This document shows, piece by piece, positions 50,227-60,478 of a DNA stretch of 64,000 nt; positions within the stretch are counted from its first letter, which is position 1, and the number at the start of each line of letters is the position of its first letter. The stretch covers positions 124,001-188,000 of the forward strand of contig PGZF01000002.1 in NCBI GenBank assembly GCA_002840125.1. Direction: 5' to 3'. The notes beneath the pieces are model-generated. The model saw only the letters and a program-made list of their open reading frames with translations. It was not told where the DNA came from and searched no databases. A program made the position numbers and the translations under genes. This stretch comes from Gammaproteobacteria bacterium HGW-Gammaproteobacteria-15 (GTDB lineage Bacteria; Pseudomonadota; Gammaproteobacteria; Enterobacterales; Alteromonadaceae).

Positions 50227-51759
50227 ATGGAAGCCAACCATGTTGAAGTGCGCCACCTTACCCGTGAGGATATGACGGAGCTGCGTGAAGCATCCGAGCA
50301 GGTTTATCAGGCTGGCCCTTTATTGAGCTGGACAGCACCGGTAGTAGATACACTGCTTACTAAATTTCCTGACGGCCAGCTTTGTGTATGTGTCGACGGC
50401 AAAGTGGTCGGCTGTGCCTTTTCGCTTATTATCGATTACAGCAAATTTAGTGATGAGCACACCTATGAGCAAATTGTTACCGGCTTTTCTTTTAAAAATC
50501 ATGATCCTAATGGCGATGTGCTGTACGGCATAGAGGTGTTTATTCACCCGGATTATCGCGGCCTGCGTTTGGCGCGCCGTTTATACGATGCCCGCAAAGA
50601 GCTGTGCGAAAACCTGAATTTACGCGCCATTATGGCAGGCGGGCGTATGCCGAACTATAACCAGCACGCCGGCGAGCTTAGTGCCAAGCAATATATTGAA
50701 AAGGTTAAAGGCAAAGAAGTGCACGACCCGGTGCTGAGTTTTCAGCTGGCTAACGGCTTTCATGTACGCAAGTTGCTTAAAGGCTATTTACGCGGTGATA
50801 TCGAATCACAGGAATATGCCACCTTGCTGGAGTGGGCCAATATTTACTACACCAAATCAGTAAAACTGATTAATGCGCCTAAAGCGGAAGTGCGGCTGGG
50901 GTTAGTGCAATGGCAAATGCGCAGTATGGCCGGGATTGAACAGTTATTTGAACAGATGGAGTTTTTTGTTGATGCGGTATCGGATTACAAAAGCGATTTT
51001 ATTTTGTTTCCCGAACTGTTTGCTGCGCCGTTAATGGCGCATTACAACCATTTAAGCGTAACCGAAAGTATTCGCCAGCTGGCAAAATACACTGAAGCTA
51101 TCCGCGATAAGTTTGTTGAGTTTGCTATTGCTTACAATATCAACATTATTACCGGCAGCATGCCGTATCTGGTTGATGGCAAGCTATATAACAGTGGCTT
51201 TTTATGCCGCCGCGACGGCACCTGGGAGCAGTACGACAAAGTGCATGTTACCCCGGCAGAAAAGCGTAACTGGGCGATGACCGGCGGCAATAAGGTTGAG
51301 GTATTTGATACCGATTGCGGCAAAATCGGCATTATGATTTGCTACGATGTGGAATTCCCGGAATACGCCCGCTTGTTGTCCGATCAGGGCATGAACATTT
51401 TGTTTGTGCCGTTTTTAACCGATACGCAAAACGGTTACACCCGTGTACGCCACTGTGCTATGGCGCGTGCTATTGAAAACGAATGTTATGTTGCTATCGC
51501 CGGGGCTGTAGGTAACCTGGCGCGGGTAAATAATATGGATATTCAGTATGCACAGTCGGCATTGTTTACCCCGTCAGACTTTGCGTTTCCTACCACCGGT
51601 ATTAAAGCTGAAGCTACACCTAATTCAGAAATGCTGTTGATAGTAGATGTAAATATCGACTTACTCAAAGAGTTGCACAGCCATGGCAGTGTGCATACGA
51701 TGAAAGACCGGCGTCATGATGTGTACCAGCTATCGCTGGTAAAGCCATTACAGAAATAA
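50227..51759 (+). CDS. bifunctional GNAT acetyltransferase/carbon-nitrogen hydrolase (YhcX-like)
   Basis: The 510-residue fusion has an N-terminal GNAT domain (about 1-200; EVFIHPDYRGLRLARRLYDARK is the acetyl-CoA motif) and a C-terminal nitrilase-superfamily domain (about 220-505). The triad is visible: Glu in FILFPELFAAP, Lys in QYDKVHVTPAE and Cys in IGIMICYDVEFPEYARLL. Such fusions are widespread and resemble Bacillus YhcX; the substrate is not established. The gene is alone with AGGAG six bases before ATG 50227. Confidence 0.9.
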   Translation: MEANHVEVRHLTREDMTELREASEQVYQAGPLLSWTAPVVDTLLTKFPDGQLCVCVDGKVVGCAFSLIIDYSKFSDEHTYEQIVTGFSFKNHDPNGDVLYGIEVFIHPDYRGLRLARRLYDARKELCENLNLRAIMAGGRMPNYNQHAGELSAKQYIEKVKGKEVHDPVLSFQLANGFHVRKLLKGYLRGDIESQEYATLLEWANIYYTKSVKLINAPKAEVRLGLVQWQMRSMAGIEQLFEQMEFFVDAVSDYKSDFILFPELFAAPLMAHYNHLSVTESIRQLAKYTEAIRDKFVEFAIAYNINIITGSMPYLVDGKLYNSGFLCRRDGTWEQYDKVHVTPAEKRNWAMTGGNKVEVFDTDCGKIGIMICYDVEFPEYARLLSDQGMNILFVPFLTDTQNGYTRVRHCAMARAIENECYVAIAGAVGNLARVNNMDIQYAQSALFTPSDFAFPTTGIKAEATPNSEMLLIVDVNIDLLKELHSHGSVHTMKDRRHDVYQLSLVKPLQK

Positions 51760-51818
51760 CGTTATCTGCCGGTTAGGTATTGAGGTAAGCGGTTATAAAC
51801 CAAAACGTCAGGCTGAAC

Positions 51819-52841
51819 TCATGGGGTGTTCTTCACAGACGCCCCCGGCACTCCCAGGCGGATGATGCGGGAAAAGTCGTGTTTATCATGGGTATCACTG
51901 TCTTTGGCGCGGGCATTGATATAACCCAGTTCCTGTAATTGCGTATAGCTGTGTTCCGGCACCAGAGCGCCCAAATCGTAAGCATATTCGGCAAAGTGGC
52001 CTGACAACACCAGACGGTAATCCAGCGGGATCCCCGGCGCTATGTGGCGGGCTAAATCAAACACTATCGTTGTGCAGTTGCTGGTTAAGCTATTGTAGAA
52101 ATCAGGTGTGGTGCGCAGTGCCTCAGCAGCCTCTAAGTAACCCAGAAACAGCGTGCGCAGTTGCTCTGGTGGAATGGCCAGACTATACAGATAGACGTCC
52201 TCACCGCGGGCATTACTGCGGGTGCGGATAAGGTCCCGTTCGTCTGCGGCGATGAGCACTTGCTCAAATTGGCGGAAAAAACCACCGATGGCCGAAAATG
52301 ACTCATGGCGTTCTTTACGTATCTCCAGCGAAAATACCAGTTGCTGACCATCGGCAAAGCCGAATGAAACCAGCGTATGCGCAATGTGCGGCCCCATCCA
52401 GTAAGAGAGAACCAAATCGGCAGAAACCAGCTGGTTTAAGTCGTAACTGCGGGTTTCCCAGTTAGGTGTGTAATCAGTTTCAGTACGCCATTCGAAATTA
52501 CGTACATTGTGCAGCGTAACCTGATCGCCCTGTATTTCGGGTTGCAGCAGATAAGCAACATCATCGGCCCAATCCCGCTCATGCGACGGGGAAATGTTGT
52601 ACCACCAAACCAGTAGCAGCGTGGCCGACAGCATATAAGCGCCAAGTAAACTACGGCGGTAGCGCCATTGGTAACACCACAACAGCGTAACAACAGAAAT
52701 AGCGCCCAGCAGGCTCCACACGGCCAATACTGCCAAACCCAGAGCGCTAAACTGCTGGGGTTGCTGAAACCACAATGCCAGACAACCCCAGGCTGTCGCC
52801 ACGAGTATTAATACTCCCGTTACTGTTTGTTTCCATTGCAT
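51819..52841 (-). CDS. membrane protein with DUF4105 (Lnb-like N-terminal) domain
   Basis: The 340-residue protein has about three N-terminal helices (TVTGVLILVATAWGCLALWF, ALGLAVLAVWSLLGAISVVTLLW, LLGAYMLSATLLLVWWY) and a periplasmic DUF4105 domain: YWMGPHIAHTLVSFGFADGQQLVFSLEIRKERHESFSAIGGFFRQFE and FYNSLTSNCTTIVFDLARH, where the last Cys is probably the nucleophile of a lipoprotein N-acyltransferase-like fold. Lnb of enterococci transfers an acyl chain between lipoprotein residues; whether this branch does so is unknown. ATG 52841 with GGAG was chosen over the longer frame. Confidence 0.75.
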   Translation of the reverse strand: MQWKQTVTGVLILVATAWGCLALWFQQPQQFSALGLAVLAVWSLLGAISVVTLLWCYQWRYRRSLLGAYMLSATLLLVWWYNISPSHERDWADDVAYLLQPEIQGDQVTLHNVRNFEWRTETDYTPNWETRSYDLNQLVSADLVLSYWMGPHIAHTLVSFGFADGQQLVFSLEIRKERHESFSAIGGFFRQFEQVLIAADERDLIRTRSNARGEDVYLYSLAIPPEQLRTLFLGYLEAAEALRTTPDFYNSLTSNCTTIVFDLARHIAPGIPLDYRLVLSGHFAEYAYDLGALVPEHSYTQLQELGYINARAKDSDTHDKHDFSRIIRLGVPGASVKNTP

Positions 52842-53072
52842 ACACTGTCTCCGTCGACCAGCTATCATGTTAACCATCGCTGGTGTAACGGGCAATGAAT
52901 TGTTATTGCCGCTTTGGTTACCGGCATTGATGGCTTAAAGCTGGCTTGAACTTGGTTTGAATCAAAGAAGTTGATCATAAAGTGGCGTAGAGTGATGTTG
53001 TAGCTTAGGCAGCAAACATGGCTTTATTGCAATTGCAGGCCGGTTTAACTAACACGTTCTAAGGTAAAACGG

Positions 53073-54134
53073 ATGATGACTGGAATACAAACAAAAGTAC
53101 TGTTGGCCGCAGGGGCCTTTAGCGTGGCTCTGGTGTTGTATTACCTGAATTTTACAGGAGATGAAACAGATAATTTGCTGAAAAGTAATGGCCGTATTGA
53201 AGCCACTGAAATTGCCGTTGCCAGCAAAACTGCGGGTCGGATTAAAGAGCTGTTGGTAGACGAAGGGGATTTTGTTGAAGCAGGCCAGTTGGTTGCCACA
53301 GTAGAATCTGACTCTCTGGTGGCACAGTTGCACCAGGCAGAGGCCCAATTGCGTCAGGCGCAAAGTGCCACAGTGACGGCAGAAAGTCAGTTATTGCAAC
53401 GCAAAAGCGAAAAGGCCGCGCTGGAAGCGTTATTAATCCAGCGTAATGCTGAGCTGGTCGCAGCCAGAAGCCGAGCCAACCGCACCGGCACTCTGGCTGA
53501 AACGGGTTCTGTGTCTAAGCAGCTAGCCGAAGATAACGATACTTTAGTCACCAGTGCTAAAACGGCTGTCAGTTCGGCCAAAGCTCAGATCGACGCCGCT
53601 GTGGCCGGTATTGCTTCGGCCGAAGCACAAATTAATTCAGCAGCTTCTGCTGTGGATGCCGCCCGCGCTACGGTAGCGCGGGTGCAGTCTGAGTTGACCG
53701 ACAATCAACTAAAAGCGCCGCGATCGGGCCGTATTCAGTACCGCATATCCCAGACCGGCGAAATTGTTGCCGCAGGTGGTAAAGTGTTAAGCCTTATTGA
53801 TGTTACAGATGTACATATGACCTTCTTTCTACCTTCAGCTTTAGCTGGCCGGATTGAAGTAGGCAGTGAAGTACGGGTGGTGTTGGATGCAGTACCGAAT
53901 GTGTCGATACCGGCAGAAGTGTCTTATGTAGCTGACGTGGCGCAGTTTACCCCCAAAACTGTAGAAACTGCCAGTGAGCGTGAAAAGCTGATGTTCAGAG
54001 TTAAAGCTAAAATTAACCCTGAATTGCTGCTTAAGCATAAAACTAAAGTGAAAACCGGTTTGCCGGGCGTAGCTTATCTGCGCCTGGATAGCAGCCAACC
54101 CTGGCCAGACTTTTTACCGGAGCTGGTGCAGTGA
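53073..54134 (+). CDS. yhiI: HlyD-family membrane fusion protein (YhiI-like)
   Basis: The 353-residue protein has one N-terminal helix ([20 protein letters not shown]), a lipoyl half-motif ([20 protein letters not shown]), a long alpha-hairpin (about 75-205, Ala/Gln-rich coiled coil) and the second lipoyl/beta-barrel part ([20 protein letters not shown], then [22 protein letters not shown]). It links the ABC exporter to an outer-membrane channel. The three-gene order and lengths (353, 914, 374 residues) match yhiI-rbbA-yhhJ of E. coli. It overlaps the next gene by 4 bp (GTGA). Confidence 0.88.
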   Translation: MMTGIQTKVLLAAGAFSVALVLYYLNFTGDETDNLLKSNGRIEATEIAVASKTAGRIKELLVDEGDFVEAGQLVATVESDSLVAQLHQAEAQLRQAQSATVTAESQLLQRKSEKAALEALLIQRNAELVAARSRANRTGTLAETGSVSKQLAEDNDTLVTSAKTAVSSAKAQIDAAVAGIASAEAQINSAASAVDAARATVARVQSELTDNQLKAPRSGRIQYRISQTGEIVAAGGKVLSLIDVTDVHMTFFLPSALAGRIEVGSEVRVVLDAVPNVSIPAEVSYVADVAQFTPKTVETASEREKLMFRVKAKINPELLLKHKTKVKTGLPGVAYLRLDSSQPWPDFLPELVQ

Positions 54135-56875
54135 CTTGCGAGCTTGTAGCAAAAGAGCCAGCAACTATTGCACGGCTACAGCAGGTGCAACTTAGCTACG
54201 GTAAAACCAAAGCGCTGGATGGTATTTCTTTGGCAATTCCTGCCGGTGTGATGGTGGGATTAATCGGGCCTGATGGGGTGGGTAAGTCCAGCTTATTGTC
54301 TTTATTGTCCGGGGCCCGTGTTATTCAGCAAGGCACAGTGCAGGTACTGGGCGGTGATATGGCCAGTAGTAGCCACCGCGATGCAGTGTGCGCCGATATT
54401 GCGTATATGCCCCAGGGGCTAGGTAAAAATCTTTATCTGACCTTGTCGGTGGAGGAAAACCTGCAGTTTTTCGCCCGTTTATTTGGCCATAAAACTGCAG
54501 AGCGGCGTCGTCGTATTGACGAGCTAACCAAAGCCACAGGCTTGTATAAATTTTTGCAGCGGCCAGCCGGTAAGTTATCCGGTGGTATGAAGCAAAAACT
54601 GGGCTTATGCTGCGCTTTAATTCACGATCCTAAATTGTTGATCCTTGACGAACCCACCACGGGGGTTGACCCGCTGGCACGTAGTCAGTTCTGGCAATTA
54701 ATACAGAAGATACGCCAAAACTCGCCGCAGATGAGCGTAATAGTTGCCACGGCCTATATGGATGAAGCCGAAGGTTTTGACTGGCTGATTGCCATGAATG
54801 CAGGCCAGGTGCTGGCTAGCGGCAGTCCGGCCGAGTTACATCGACAGACCAAAACCCAGGCTCTGGAAGCGGCTTTTATTCAGTTGCTACCAGAATCGGC
54901 CAAACAAGACTACCAGGCTGTTGTAGTGCCACCTTTGGTGGATGGCGACGATAGCATAGCCATCGAGGCCGCTGGCTTAAGCATGGTGTTTGGTGATTTT
55001 AAAGCGGTAGATAACGTCAGTTTTCAGATAAAAAAAGGCGAGATTTTTGGTTTTCTCGGCTCCAATGGGTGTGGCAAATCTACCACTATGAAAATGCTAA
55101 CTGGCTTGCTTCCCGCTACGTCAGGTCAGGCTTTGCTATTTGGCCAGACGTTAAACCCGGACGATATTTCTACCCGCAAAAGAGTCGGTTATATGTCGCA
55201 GGCCTTCTCTTTATACTCAGAACTGACGGTACAACAAAATCTTGAATTACACGCCCGATTGTTTCATGTGCCAGCAGGGCAAATTAGCGACCGTGTCGCT
55301 GAAATGAGCCAACGTTTTGGCTTGCAACAGGTGGCCGCTTTATTGCCTGATAATTTGCCGCTTGGCATGCGACAGCGTTTATCACTGGCTGTGGCTATGG
55401 TGCATCAGCCTGAGCTGCTTATTCTGGATGAGCCGACTTCTGGTGTGGATCCTATAGCCCGCGACAACTTCTGGCAGCTGATGATTGACTTAGCGCGGCA
55501 GGATCGGGTGACCATTTTTATCTCTACCCACTTTATGAACGAAGCCGAACGTTGTGATCGGATTTCGTTGATGCATGCAGGCAAAGTGCTGGTCAGTGAT
55601 ACCCCGGCGCAAATTGTTGCCAATCAGCAGGCAGATAATCTGGAGCAGGCTTTTATTCGTTATCTTGAGCAGGCTGGTGGCAGAGATAACAGTACGGAGG
55701 GCGACATTAATTTAGCCCCGGCAAAGACAGCAGAGCCGGTTAAAAAAGGTTTTAGCTGGCAGCGACTCTGGAGCTTTACTCAGCGCGAAAGCCTGGAGCT
55801 CAGGCGCGACCCTATCCGCTCTGCGTTGGCACTGCTGGGTAGTCTGGTACTGATGTTGTTTATTGGCTATGGCATTACCATGGATGTAGAAGATTTGACC
55901 TTTGCCGTATTGGATCAGGACCAGTCTGTCCTCAGCCAGAATTATGTGCTGAATTTATCCGGTTCCCGTTATTTTATAGAGAAACCGCCCTTAAAGAGCC
56001 AGCAGGAGATAGACCAGCGTATGCGCAGTGGTGATATCACCCTTGCGATAGAAATTCCGCATGGTTTTGGCCGCGATTTATCGCGTGGCCAGCAAGTGTC
56101 TGTCGCTGCCTGGGTGGATGGCTCTATGCCAAACCGTGCTGAAACCATCAAGGGTTATGTGCAGGGCATGCACTTGCACTGGCTCAGAATACAGGCGACT
56201 GAAACCCTGGGCACCGATGCCAGCAGCCTGAGCTCAGCCGTTGAAACGCGTTTTCGTTATAACCCTGATGTAAAAAGTCTGGTCGCTATGGTGCCCGCTG
56301 TCATCCCTTTGCTATTGCTGATGATCCCCGCAGTATTAACTGCCTTGTCAGTAGTGCGGGAAAAAGAACTGGGATCCATTATTAATTTATATGTTACTCC
56401 GGTCAGCAGGCTGGAGTTTTTACTGGGTAAACAACTGCCTTATATAGCTTTGGCTTTTATTAACTTTTTACTGATGTTAGTTACCGCTATCACCTTGTTT
56501 AACGTGCCGTTGACTGGCAGTTTTTGGGCCTTAAGTTTAAGTGCTTTGGTGTTTGTGTTGTTTTCTACCGGCTTTGGTTTATTTGCATCCACTTTTACCA
56601 AAAGTCAGATCGCTGCCATTTTAGTGTCAGTGCTTGGCACCATTATTCCCGCAGTACAGTTTGCCGGCATGATTACGCCGGTGTCAGCTTTGGAAGGGGC
56701 AGGTCGCCTTATTGGTGAAATTCATCCAGCCAGCTTTTTTCTGACCATCAGCAGGGGCGTATTCAGTAAAGCTTTACAGCTGTCTGACATATACCCGGCT
56801 GTGCTGCATATGGCATTAGCAGTACCTGTAATTATTTTGGCTTCAGCGCTGTTGCTGAAAAAACAGGAGCGTTAA
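54131..56875 (+). CDS. rbbA: ABC transporter with two ATPase domains fused to an ABC-2 permease (RbbA-like)
   Basis: The 914-residue protein has a first ATPase domain (Walker [10 protein letters not shown], about 49; [10 protein letters not shown] signature; [13 protein letters not shown]) and a second one (Walker [10 protein letters not shown], about 310; [10 protein letters not shown] in place of [17 protein letters not shown]). A permease domain follows from about 550, with [20 protein letters not shown], a large periplasmic loop and five or so helices to the end. The domain order equals E. coli RbbA (911 residues), first described as a ribosome-linked ATPase but built like an exporter. 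The degenerate signature in the second ATPase suggests one weak ATP site. The start is GTG 54131. Confidence 0.92.
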   Translation: MTCELVAKEPATIARLQQVQLSYGKTKALDGISLAIPAGVMVGLIGPDGVGKSSLLSLLSGARVIQQGTVQVLGGDMASSSHRDAVCADIAYMPQGLGKNLYLTLSVEENLQFFARLFGHKTAERRRRIDELTKATGLYKFLQRPAGKLSGGMKQKLGLCCALIHDPKLLILDEPTTGVDPLARSQFWQLIQKIRQNSPQMSVIVATAYMDEAEGFDWLIAMNAGQVLASGSPAELHRQTKTQALEAAFIQLLPESAKQDYQAVVVPPLVDGDDSIAIEAAGLSMVFGDFKAVDNVSFQIKKGEIFGFLGSNGCGKSTTMKMLTGLLPATSGQALLFGQTLNPDDISTRKRVGYMSQAFSLYSELTVQQNLELHARLFHVPAGQISDRVAEMSQRFGLQQVAALLPDNLPLGMRQRLSLAVAMVHQPELLILDEPTSGVDPIARDNFWQLMIDLARQDRVTIFISTHFMNEAERCDRISLMHAGKVLVSDTPAQIVANQQADNLEQAFIRYLEQAGGRDNSTEGDINLAPAKTAEPVKKGFSWQRLWSFTQRESLELRRDPIRSALALLGSLVLMLFIGYGITMDVEDLTFAVLDQDQSVLSQNYVLNLSGSRYFIEKPPLKSQQEIDQRMRSGDITLAIEIPHGFGRDLSRGQQVSVAAWVDGSMPNRAETIKGYVQGMHLHWLRIQATETLGTDASSLSSAVETRFRYNPDVKSLVAMVPAVIPLLLLMIPAVLTALSVVREKELGSIINLYVTPVSRLEFLLGKQLPYIALAFINFLLMLVTAITLFNVPLTGSFWALSLSALVFVLFSTGFGLFASTFTKSQIAAILVSVLGTIIPAVQFAGMITPVSALEGAGRLIGEIHPASFFLTISRGVFSKALQLSDIYPAVLHMALAVPVIILASALLLKKQER

Positions 56876-56877
56876 GC

Positions 56878-58002
56878 ATGCAGCATAAACTGGCGAATGT
56901 TTACCGGTTGGGTGTAAAAGAGCTCTGGAGCCTGTGGCGTGACCCTATGATGTTGCTGCTAATTTTATATTCCTTTAGCGCCAACATATATATAGCAGGC
57001 ACTTCTATGCCTGAAACTTTACATAAAGCGCCGATAGCAGTGGTGGATGAAGATCAATCCGGCTTATCCAGCCGCATCATCTCCGCTTTTTATCTGCCTT
57101 ATTTTATACCACCCCAGCTGATTAGTTTGTCGGAAGTAGATGCGGCTTTGGATGCCGGAGTCTACAGTTTTGTGCTGAATATTCCGCCCGCTTTTGAGCA
57201 GGATACCCTGGCAGGACGCTCGCCCAAAGTGCAATTGAGTGTTGACGCTACGCGCATCAGCCAGGCTTTTAGTGGCAGTGGTTATATAGAGCAAATTGTC
57301 AGCAGCGAAATCAGTGAATTCAGCCAAAGGCAACGCTTGAATAGCAGCTTACCGGTGGATTTAGTACTTAGAGCCAGCTTTAACCCTAACTTAACCGCCA
57401 GTTGGTTTGGTTCCTTAATGGAAGTTGTCAACGGTGTCACGATGATTTCCATTATCCTGACGGGCGCGGCTCTTATTCGCGAACGTGAACATGGCACTAT
57501 CGAACATTTACTGGTGATGCCGGTCACGCCAGGGGAGATTATGGTATCGAAAATTCTGTCTATGGGCCTGGTGGTGCTGGTGGCTACAGCGTTTTCTTTA
57601 ATGGTAATGATTAAAATTGTGTTGGCTGTGCCGGTGGAAGGTTCTGTGCTGCTGTTTTTGCTCTGTACAGCTTTGCAGCTGTTTGCCACTACCTCTATGG
57701 GCATTTTTATGGCGACAGTTGCGCGCTCTATGCCGCAATTTGGCTTGTTGCTTATTCTGGTGTTATTGCCGCTGCAATTATTATCCGGCGGTATGACGCC
57801 CAGAGAAAGTATGCCCGATCTTATTCAAATTATTATGCTGGCTGCGCCCAATACGCACTTTGTATCAGCTTCTCAGGCTATTTTGTACCGTGGAGCGGGG
57901 CTGAGTGTGGTTTGGCCGCAGATGCTGGCTTTGCTGCTGATTGGTACTCTGCTGTTTAGTTTTTCACTGCAACGATTCAGAAAATCATTAAGTGCTATGT
58001 AG
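56878..58002 (+). CDS. yhhJ: ABC-2 type permease (YhhJ-like)
   Basis: The 374-residue inner-membrane protein has the ABC-2 plan: first helix near MMLLLILYSFSANIYIAG, a large periplasmic domain (about 45-170), then helices with ISIILTGAALIREREHGTIEHLLVMPVTPGEIMVSKI, the characteristic coupling segment, and final helices (LLLILVLLPLQLLSGGMTPRESMP). It follows rbbA by 2 bp and completes the transporter, pairing with the fused permease of RbbA. Substrates of this exporter are not known. Confidence 0.92.
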   Translation: MQHKLANVYRLGVKELWSLWRDPMMLLLILYSFSANIYIAGTSMPETLHKAPIAVVDEDQSGLSSRIISAFYLPYFIPPQLISLSEVDAALDAGVYSFVLNIPPAFEQDTLAGRSPKVQLSVDATRISQAFSGSGYIEQIVSSEISEFSQRQRLNSSLPVDLVLRASFNPNLTASWFGSLMEVVNGVTMISIILTGAALIREREHGTIEHLLVMPVTPGEIMVSKILSMGLVVLVATAFSLMVMIKIVLAVPVEGSVLLFLLCTALQLFATTSMGIFMATVARSMPQFGLLLILVLLPLQLLSGGMTPRESMPDLIQIIMLAAPNTHFVSASQAILYRGAGLSVVWPQMLALLLIGTLLFSFSLQRFRKSLSAM

Positions 58003-58012
58003 GAGTATAATT

Positions 58013-58246
58013 ATGGGTTGGATAGTGCGTACCTTATAGTTTCTCAGCGGTGCGAGTGTCAGTTGGTTTGTCTTTACTGAGGCCAGTGATTACATTGTCG
58101 ATCAGTTGATGATTATGGTTTTTCCGATCACTTTATGTGCCGCAGATTTAGTGTATCTTACTGTTATTATTGAGCATTTATCATCTTCTCAACTAAATAA
58201 TCAACAAATACCCGTATTCTTGCCGGGATATTTTTACCACCAATAA
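58013..58246 (+). pseudogene. small membrane protein gene interrupted by an amber codon
   Basis: AGGAG and ATG 58013 follow yhhJ by 10 bp. The frame reads GWIVRTL, then TAG at 58037-58039, then continues FLSGASVSWFVFTEASDYIV and DQLMIMVFPITLCAADLVYL, two likely membrane helices, until TAA 58244-58246 inside the convergent LysR gene. The good ribosome site and hydrophobic pattern suggest a former small inner-membrane protein of the exporter operon, inactivated by a nonsense change. The true end is probably near 58170. Amber readthrough is possible but not shown. Confidence 0.45.
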
Positions 58247-59072
58247 AAACCGCATGTATGGCTTCACGGTCTTGCGGGTTGTATTCTTCCAGTAACGGCA
58301 CCAGTTGGCCGCTTGCCAGTGCCTGCTGCACATGAAAACTGCCAACCCTGGTAATACCGATACCCTGTAGTGCAAGTTCCACCAGGGTTTCGCCATTATT
58401 TGCCAGCACGTTGCCGGTGATGGCGAGGATAAAATCGCGGCCATTTTCACGAAACGGCCAACCCGGCTCTAAGCGGCGAAAACTGAAGTCTAAGCAATTA
58501 TGCCGGGCTAAATCAGCCGGTATTTGCGGTACACCGGCGTTTGCCAGATATTCAGGTGAAGCCACCACAACTCTTCCGGTTTCGCCAAGGCGCCGGGCGT
58601 GCAGGCCGTTATCTGCCAGTTGACCAAAGCGGATCGCAACATCGACATGGCCTGCGCTAACATCGCGGATTTGATCTGACACATCTATTTCAACGGTGAT
58701 GTCAGGGTAGCGCTGCAGAAATTCTTTTATCAACGGTACTATTGTCAGGCGGCTGTGTGCTGTTGCAGTACTAACTTTAATATTGCCACTTGGGCTGCCA
58801 CGGTTGGCAATAGCCGTTTCGGTATCGTCTAAATCTTTCAAAATCCGCCGGGCGGCAAGCGCATAAGATTCACCTTCGCTGGTTAAACGCAAACGGCGGG
58901 TACTGCGGACAATTAGCCTGACACCCAGGCGCTTTTCAAGCCGGGTCATAATCCGGCTGACTGCCGAAGGGGTAAGCTCCAGTTCACGCGCCGCAGCACT
59001 TAAACTACCGGTGCAGGCCACGCACAAAAAGGTTTCCATTTCAGCTGTTCTATCGGTCTTTCCGTGGCTCAT
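58167..59072 (-). CDS. LysR-family transcriptional regulator
   Basis: The 301-residue regulator has MSHGKTDRTAEMETFLCVAC, then LSAAARELELTPSAVSRIMTRLEKRLGVRLIVRSTRRLRLTSEG (helix-turn-helix) and an effector domain beginning GNIKVSTATAHSRLTIVPLI. It fits the CrgA/DmlR-like subgroup. ATG 59072 has GGAG at good spacing; the longer frame to 59108 is less likely. It diverges from the MFS gene at 59171 with a 98-bp gap and probably controls it. Confidence 0.88.
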   Translation of the reverse strand: MSHGKTDRTAEMETFLCVACTGSLSAAARELELTPSAVSRIMTRLEKRLGVRLIVRSTRRLRLTSEGESYALAARRILKDLDDTETAIANRGSPSGNIKVSTATAHSRLTIVPLIKEFLQRYPDITVEIDVSDQIRDVSAGHVDVAIRFGQLADNGLHARRLGETGRVVVASPEYLANAGVPQIPADLARHNCLDFSFRRLEPGWPFRENGRDFILAITGNVLANNGETLVELALQGIGITRVGSFHVQQALASGQLVPLLEEYNPQDREAIHAVFIGGKNIPARIRVFVDYLVEKMINAQ

Positions 59073-59170
59073 TTGTGACTCCAATGCAAAACTGAATATA
59101 TCCAGCACTACTTTTTCAAGAGTTTGCCATTGGTTATATTCTCGTGCATCACAAATTAACGAGAGTTTAT

Positions 59171-60346
59171 ATGAAAATCAATATTCCTTTGCTTGCGCTG
59201 GCGCTTGGCGCCTTTGGTATTGGTGTGACGGAATTTTCTCCCATGGGAATGTTACCTGTTATTGCCAATGATTTAGCGGTGTCTATTCCCACCGCCGGGA
59301 TGTTAATCAGCGCCTATGCTTTTGGTGTGCTGGTTGGTGCACCTTTTATGACCTTAGTGTTTGCCAATATGGGGCGGCGTAACCTGCTGTTGTTATCGAT
59401 GGCAATTTTCACCGTAGGTAATTTGATCTCGGCCGTGGCCGACAGTTACAACGTATTGTTGCTGGGGCGCATTATTACCTCGTTTAATCACGGCGCTTTT
59501 TTTGGTGTGGGCGCTATCGTTGCCATGAGTGTTGTACCGCCGGAAAAACGTGCCGGTGCTGTGGCGGCAATGTTTTCCGGCCTGACTATAGCCACCATAG
59601 GCGGTGTGCCCCTGGCGGCTTACATTGGTGAAGTAGTTGGCTGGCGGCCGGCTTTTTTTGCTATGGCAGTGATTGGTGTAATTACTATGGTAGCGTTACG
59701 TATGTCATTGCCGCCTCTTGTTAGTGAGCGCAAAGCGAATGTGCGGGATGAACTGCGGGTACTCACTAAAGGGCCTGTGCTTGTCGCACTGTTATTAACC
59801 GTTGTCAGCTCAAGTGCCATGTTCACCGTGTTTACATACATAGTGCCAATTTTACAGGATGAAACTCAGGCTTCGACCGTTTTTGTTACTGCGATGCTGG
59901 TTTTATACGGCGTGGGGTTGTCACTTGGTAATTATCTTGGCGGCCGCTTCGCCGATCGCTCGCTGGATTTAACCCTGGTATTTTCTTTAATAGCCGTAGC
60001 GCTGTTATTAGTGGTTTTTGCTGCTGCAGTATCATCGAAGATAATTGTCGCTCCGTTAATCTTTTTATGGGGTATCGCCAGTTTTGCGCTGGTGCCGCCA
60101 CTGCAGTCTTTAGTTGTACAAGAGGCGAAAGAGGCGCCAAGTTTAGCGTCGGCCATGAATATAGGTGCTTTTAATCTTGGTAATGCTTTAGGTGCAATGC
60201 TTGGCGCAGCGATGATCAATACCGGTTTTAGCTTGAGCTCCGTACCTTTGGCTGGTGCCGGTACCGCTATTTTGGGACTTATTATGGTGCTGGTGTTCAG
60301 GCGTGGTCGTCTGCAGCGGGCACAACGCTTACCGTTACGGCAATAA
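59171..60346 (+). CDS. MFS transporter, DHA1 family
   Basis: The 391-residue inner-membrane protein has twelve helices: LLALALGAFGIGVTEFSPMGMLP (helix 1), the helix 2-3 loop MTLVFANMGRRNLLL, LGRIITSFNHGAFFGVGAIVA in helix 4 and RFADRSLDLTLVFSLIAVAL in the second half. It belongs to the AraJ/NepI-like arabinose-or-drug exporters. ATG 59171 begins the first helix directly; the ATG at 59144 is less likely. The divergent LysR gene is the likely regulator. The exported compound is unknown. Confidence 0.88.
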   Translation: MKINIPLLALALGAFGIGVTEFSPMGMLPVIANDLAVSIPTAGMLISAYAFGVLVGAPFMTLVFANMGRRNLLLLSMAIFTVGNLISAVADSYNVLLLGRIITSFNHGAFFGVGAIVAMSVVPPEKRAGAVAAMFSGLTIATIGGVPLAAYIGEVVGWRPAFFAMAVIGVITMVALRMSLPPLVSERKANVRDELRVLTKGPVLVALLLTVVSSSAMFTVFTYIVPILQDETQASTVFVTAMLVLYGVGLSLGNYLGGRFADRSLDLTLVFSLIAVALLLVVFAAAVSSKIIVAPLIFLWGIASFALVPPLQSLVVQEAKEAPSLASAMNIGAFNLGNALGAMLGAAMINTGFSLSSVPLAGAGTAILGLIMVLVFRRGRLQRAQRLPLRQ

Positions 60347-60418
60347 AATCCAGCTCGGATAATCATGCAAGAACTTAAGATTTTTATGCTATCGCTATCG
60401 GTTCTTCCTGAGCCACAT

Positions 60419-60438
60419 TATGTTTTGCACAAAACATA
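60419..60438. repeat. nine-base palindrome upstream of the NTF2-like gene
   Basis: TATGTTTTG-CA-CAAAACATA is a perfect inverted repeat 41 bp before the start codon of the gene at 60479. Its size fits a MarR/TetR-type operator; no such regulator gene is adjacent. It lacks a T tract, so it is not a terminator. Confidence 0.6.
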
Positions 60439-60478
60439 TTGAGAAACAGCCGCAAAACTCAACAACAGGAGAACCGAT

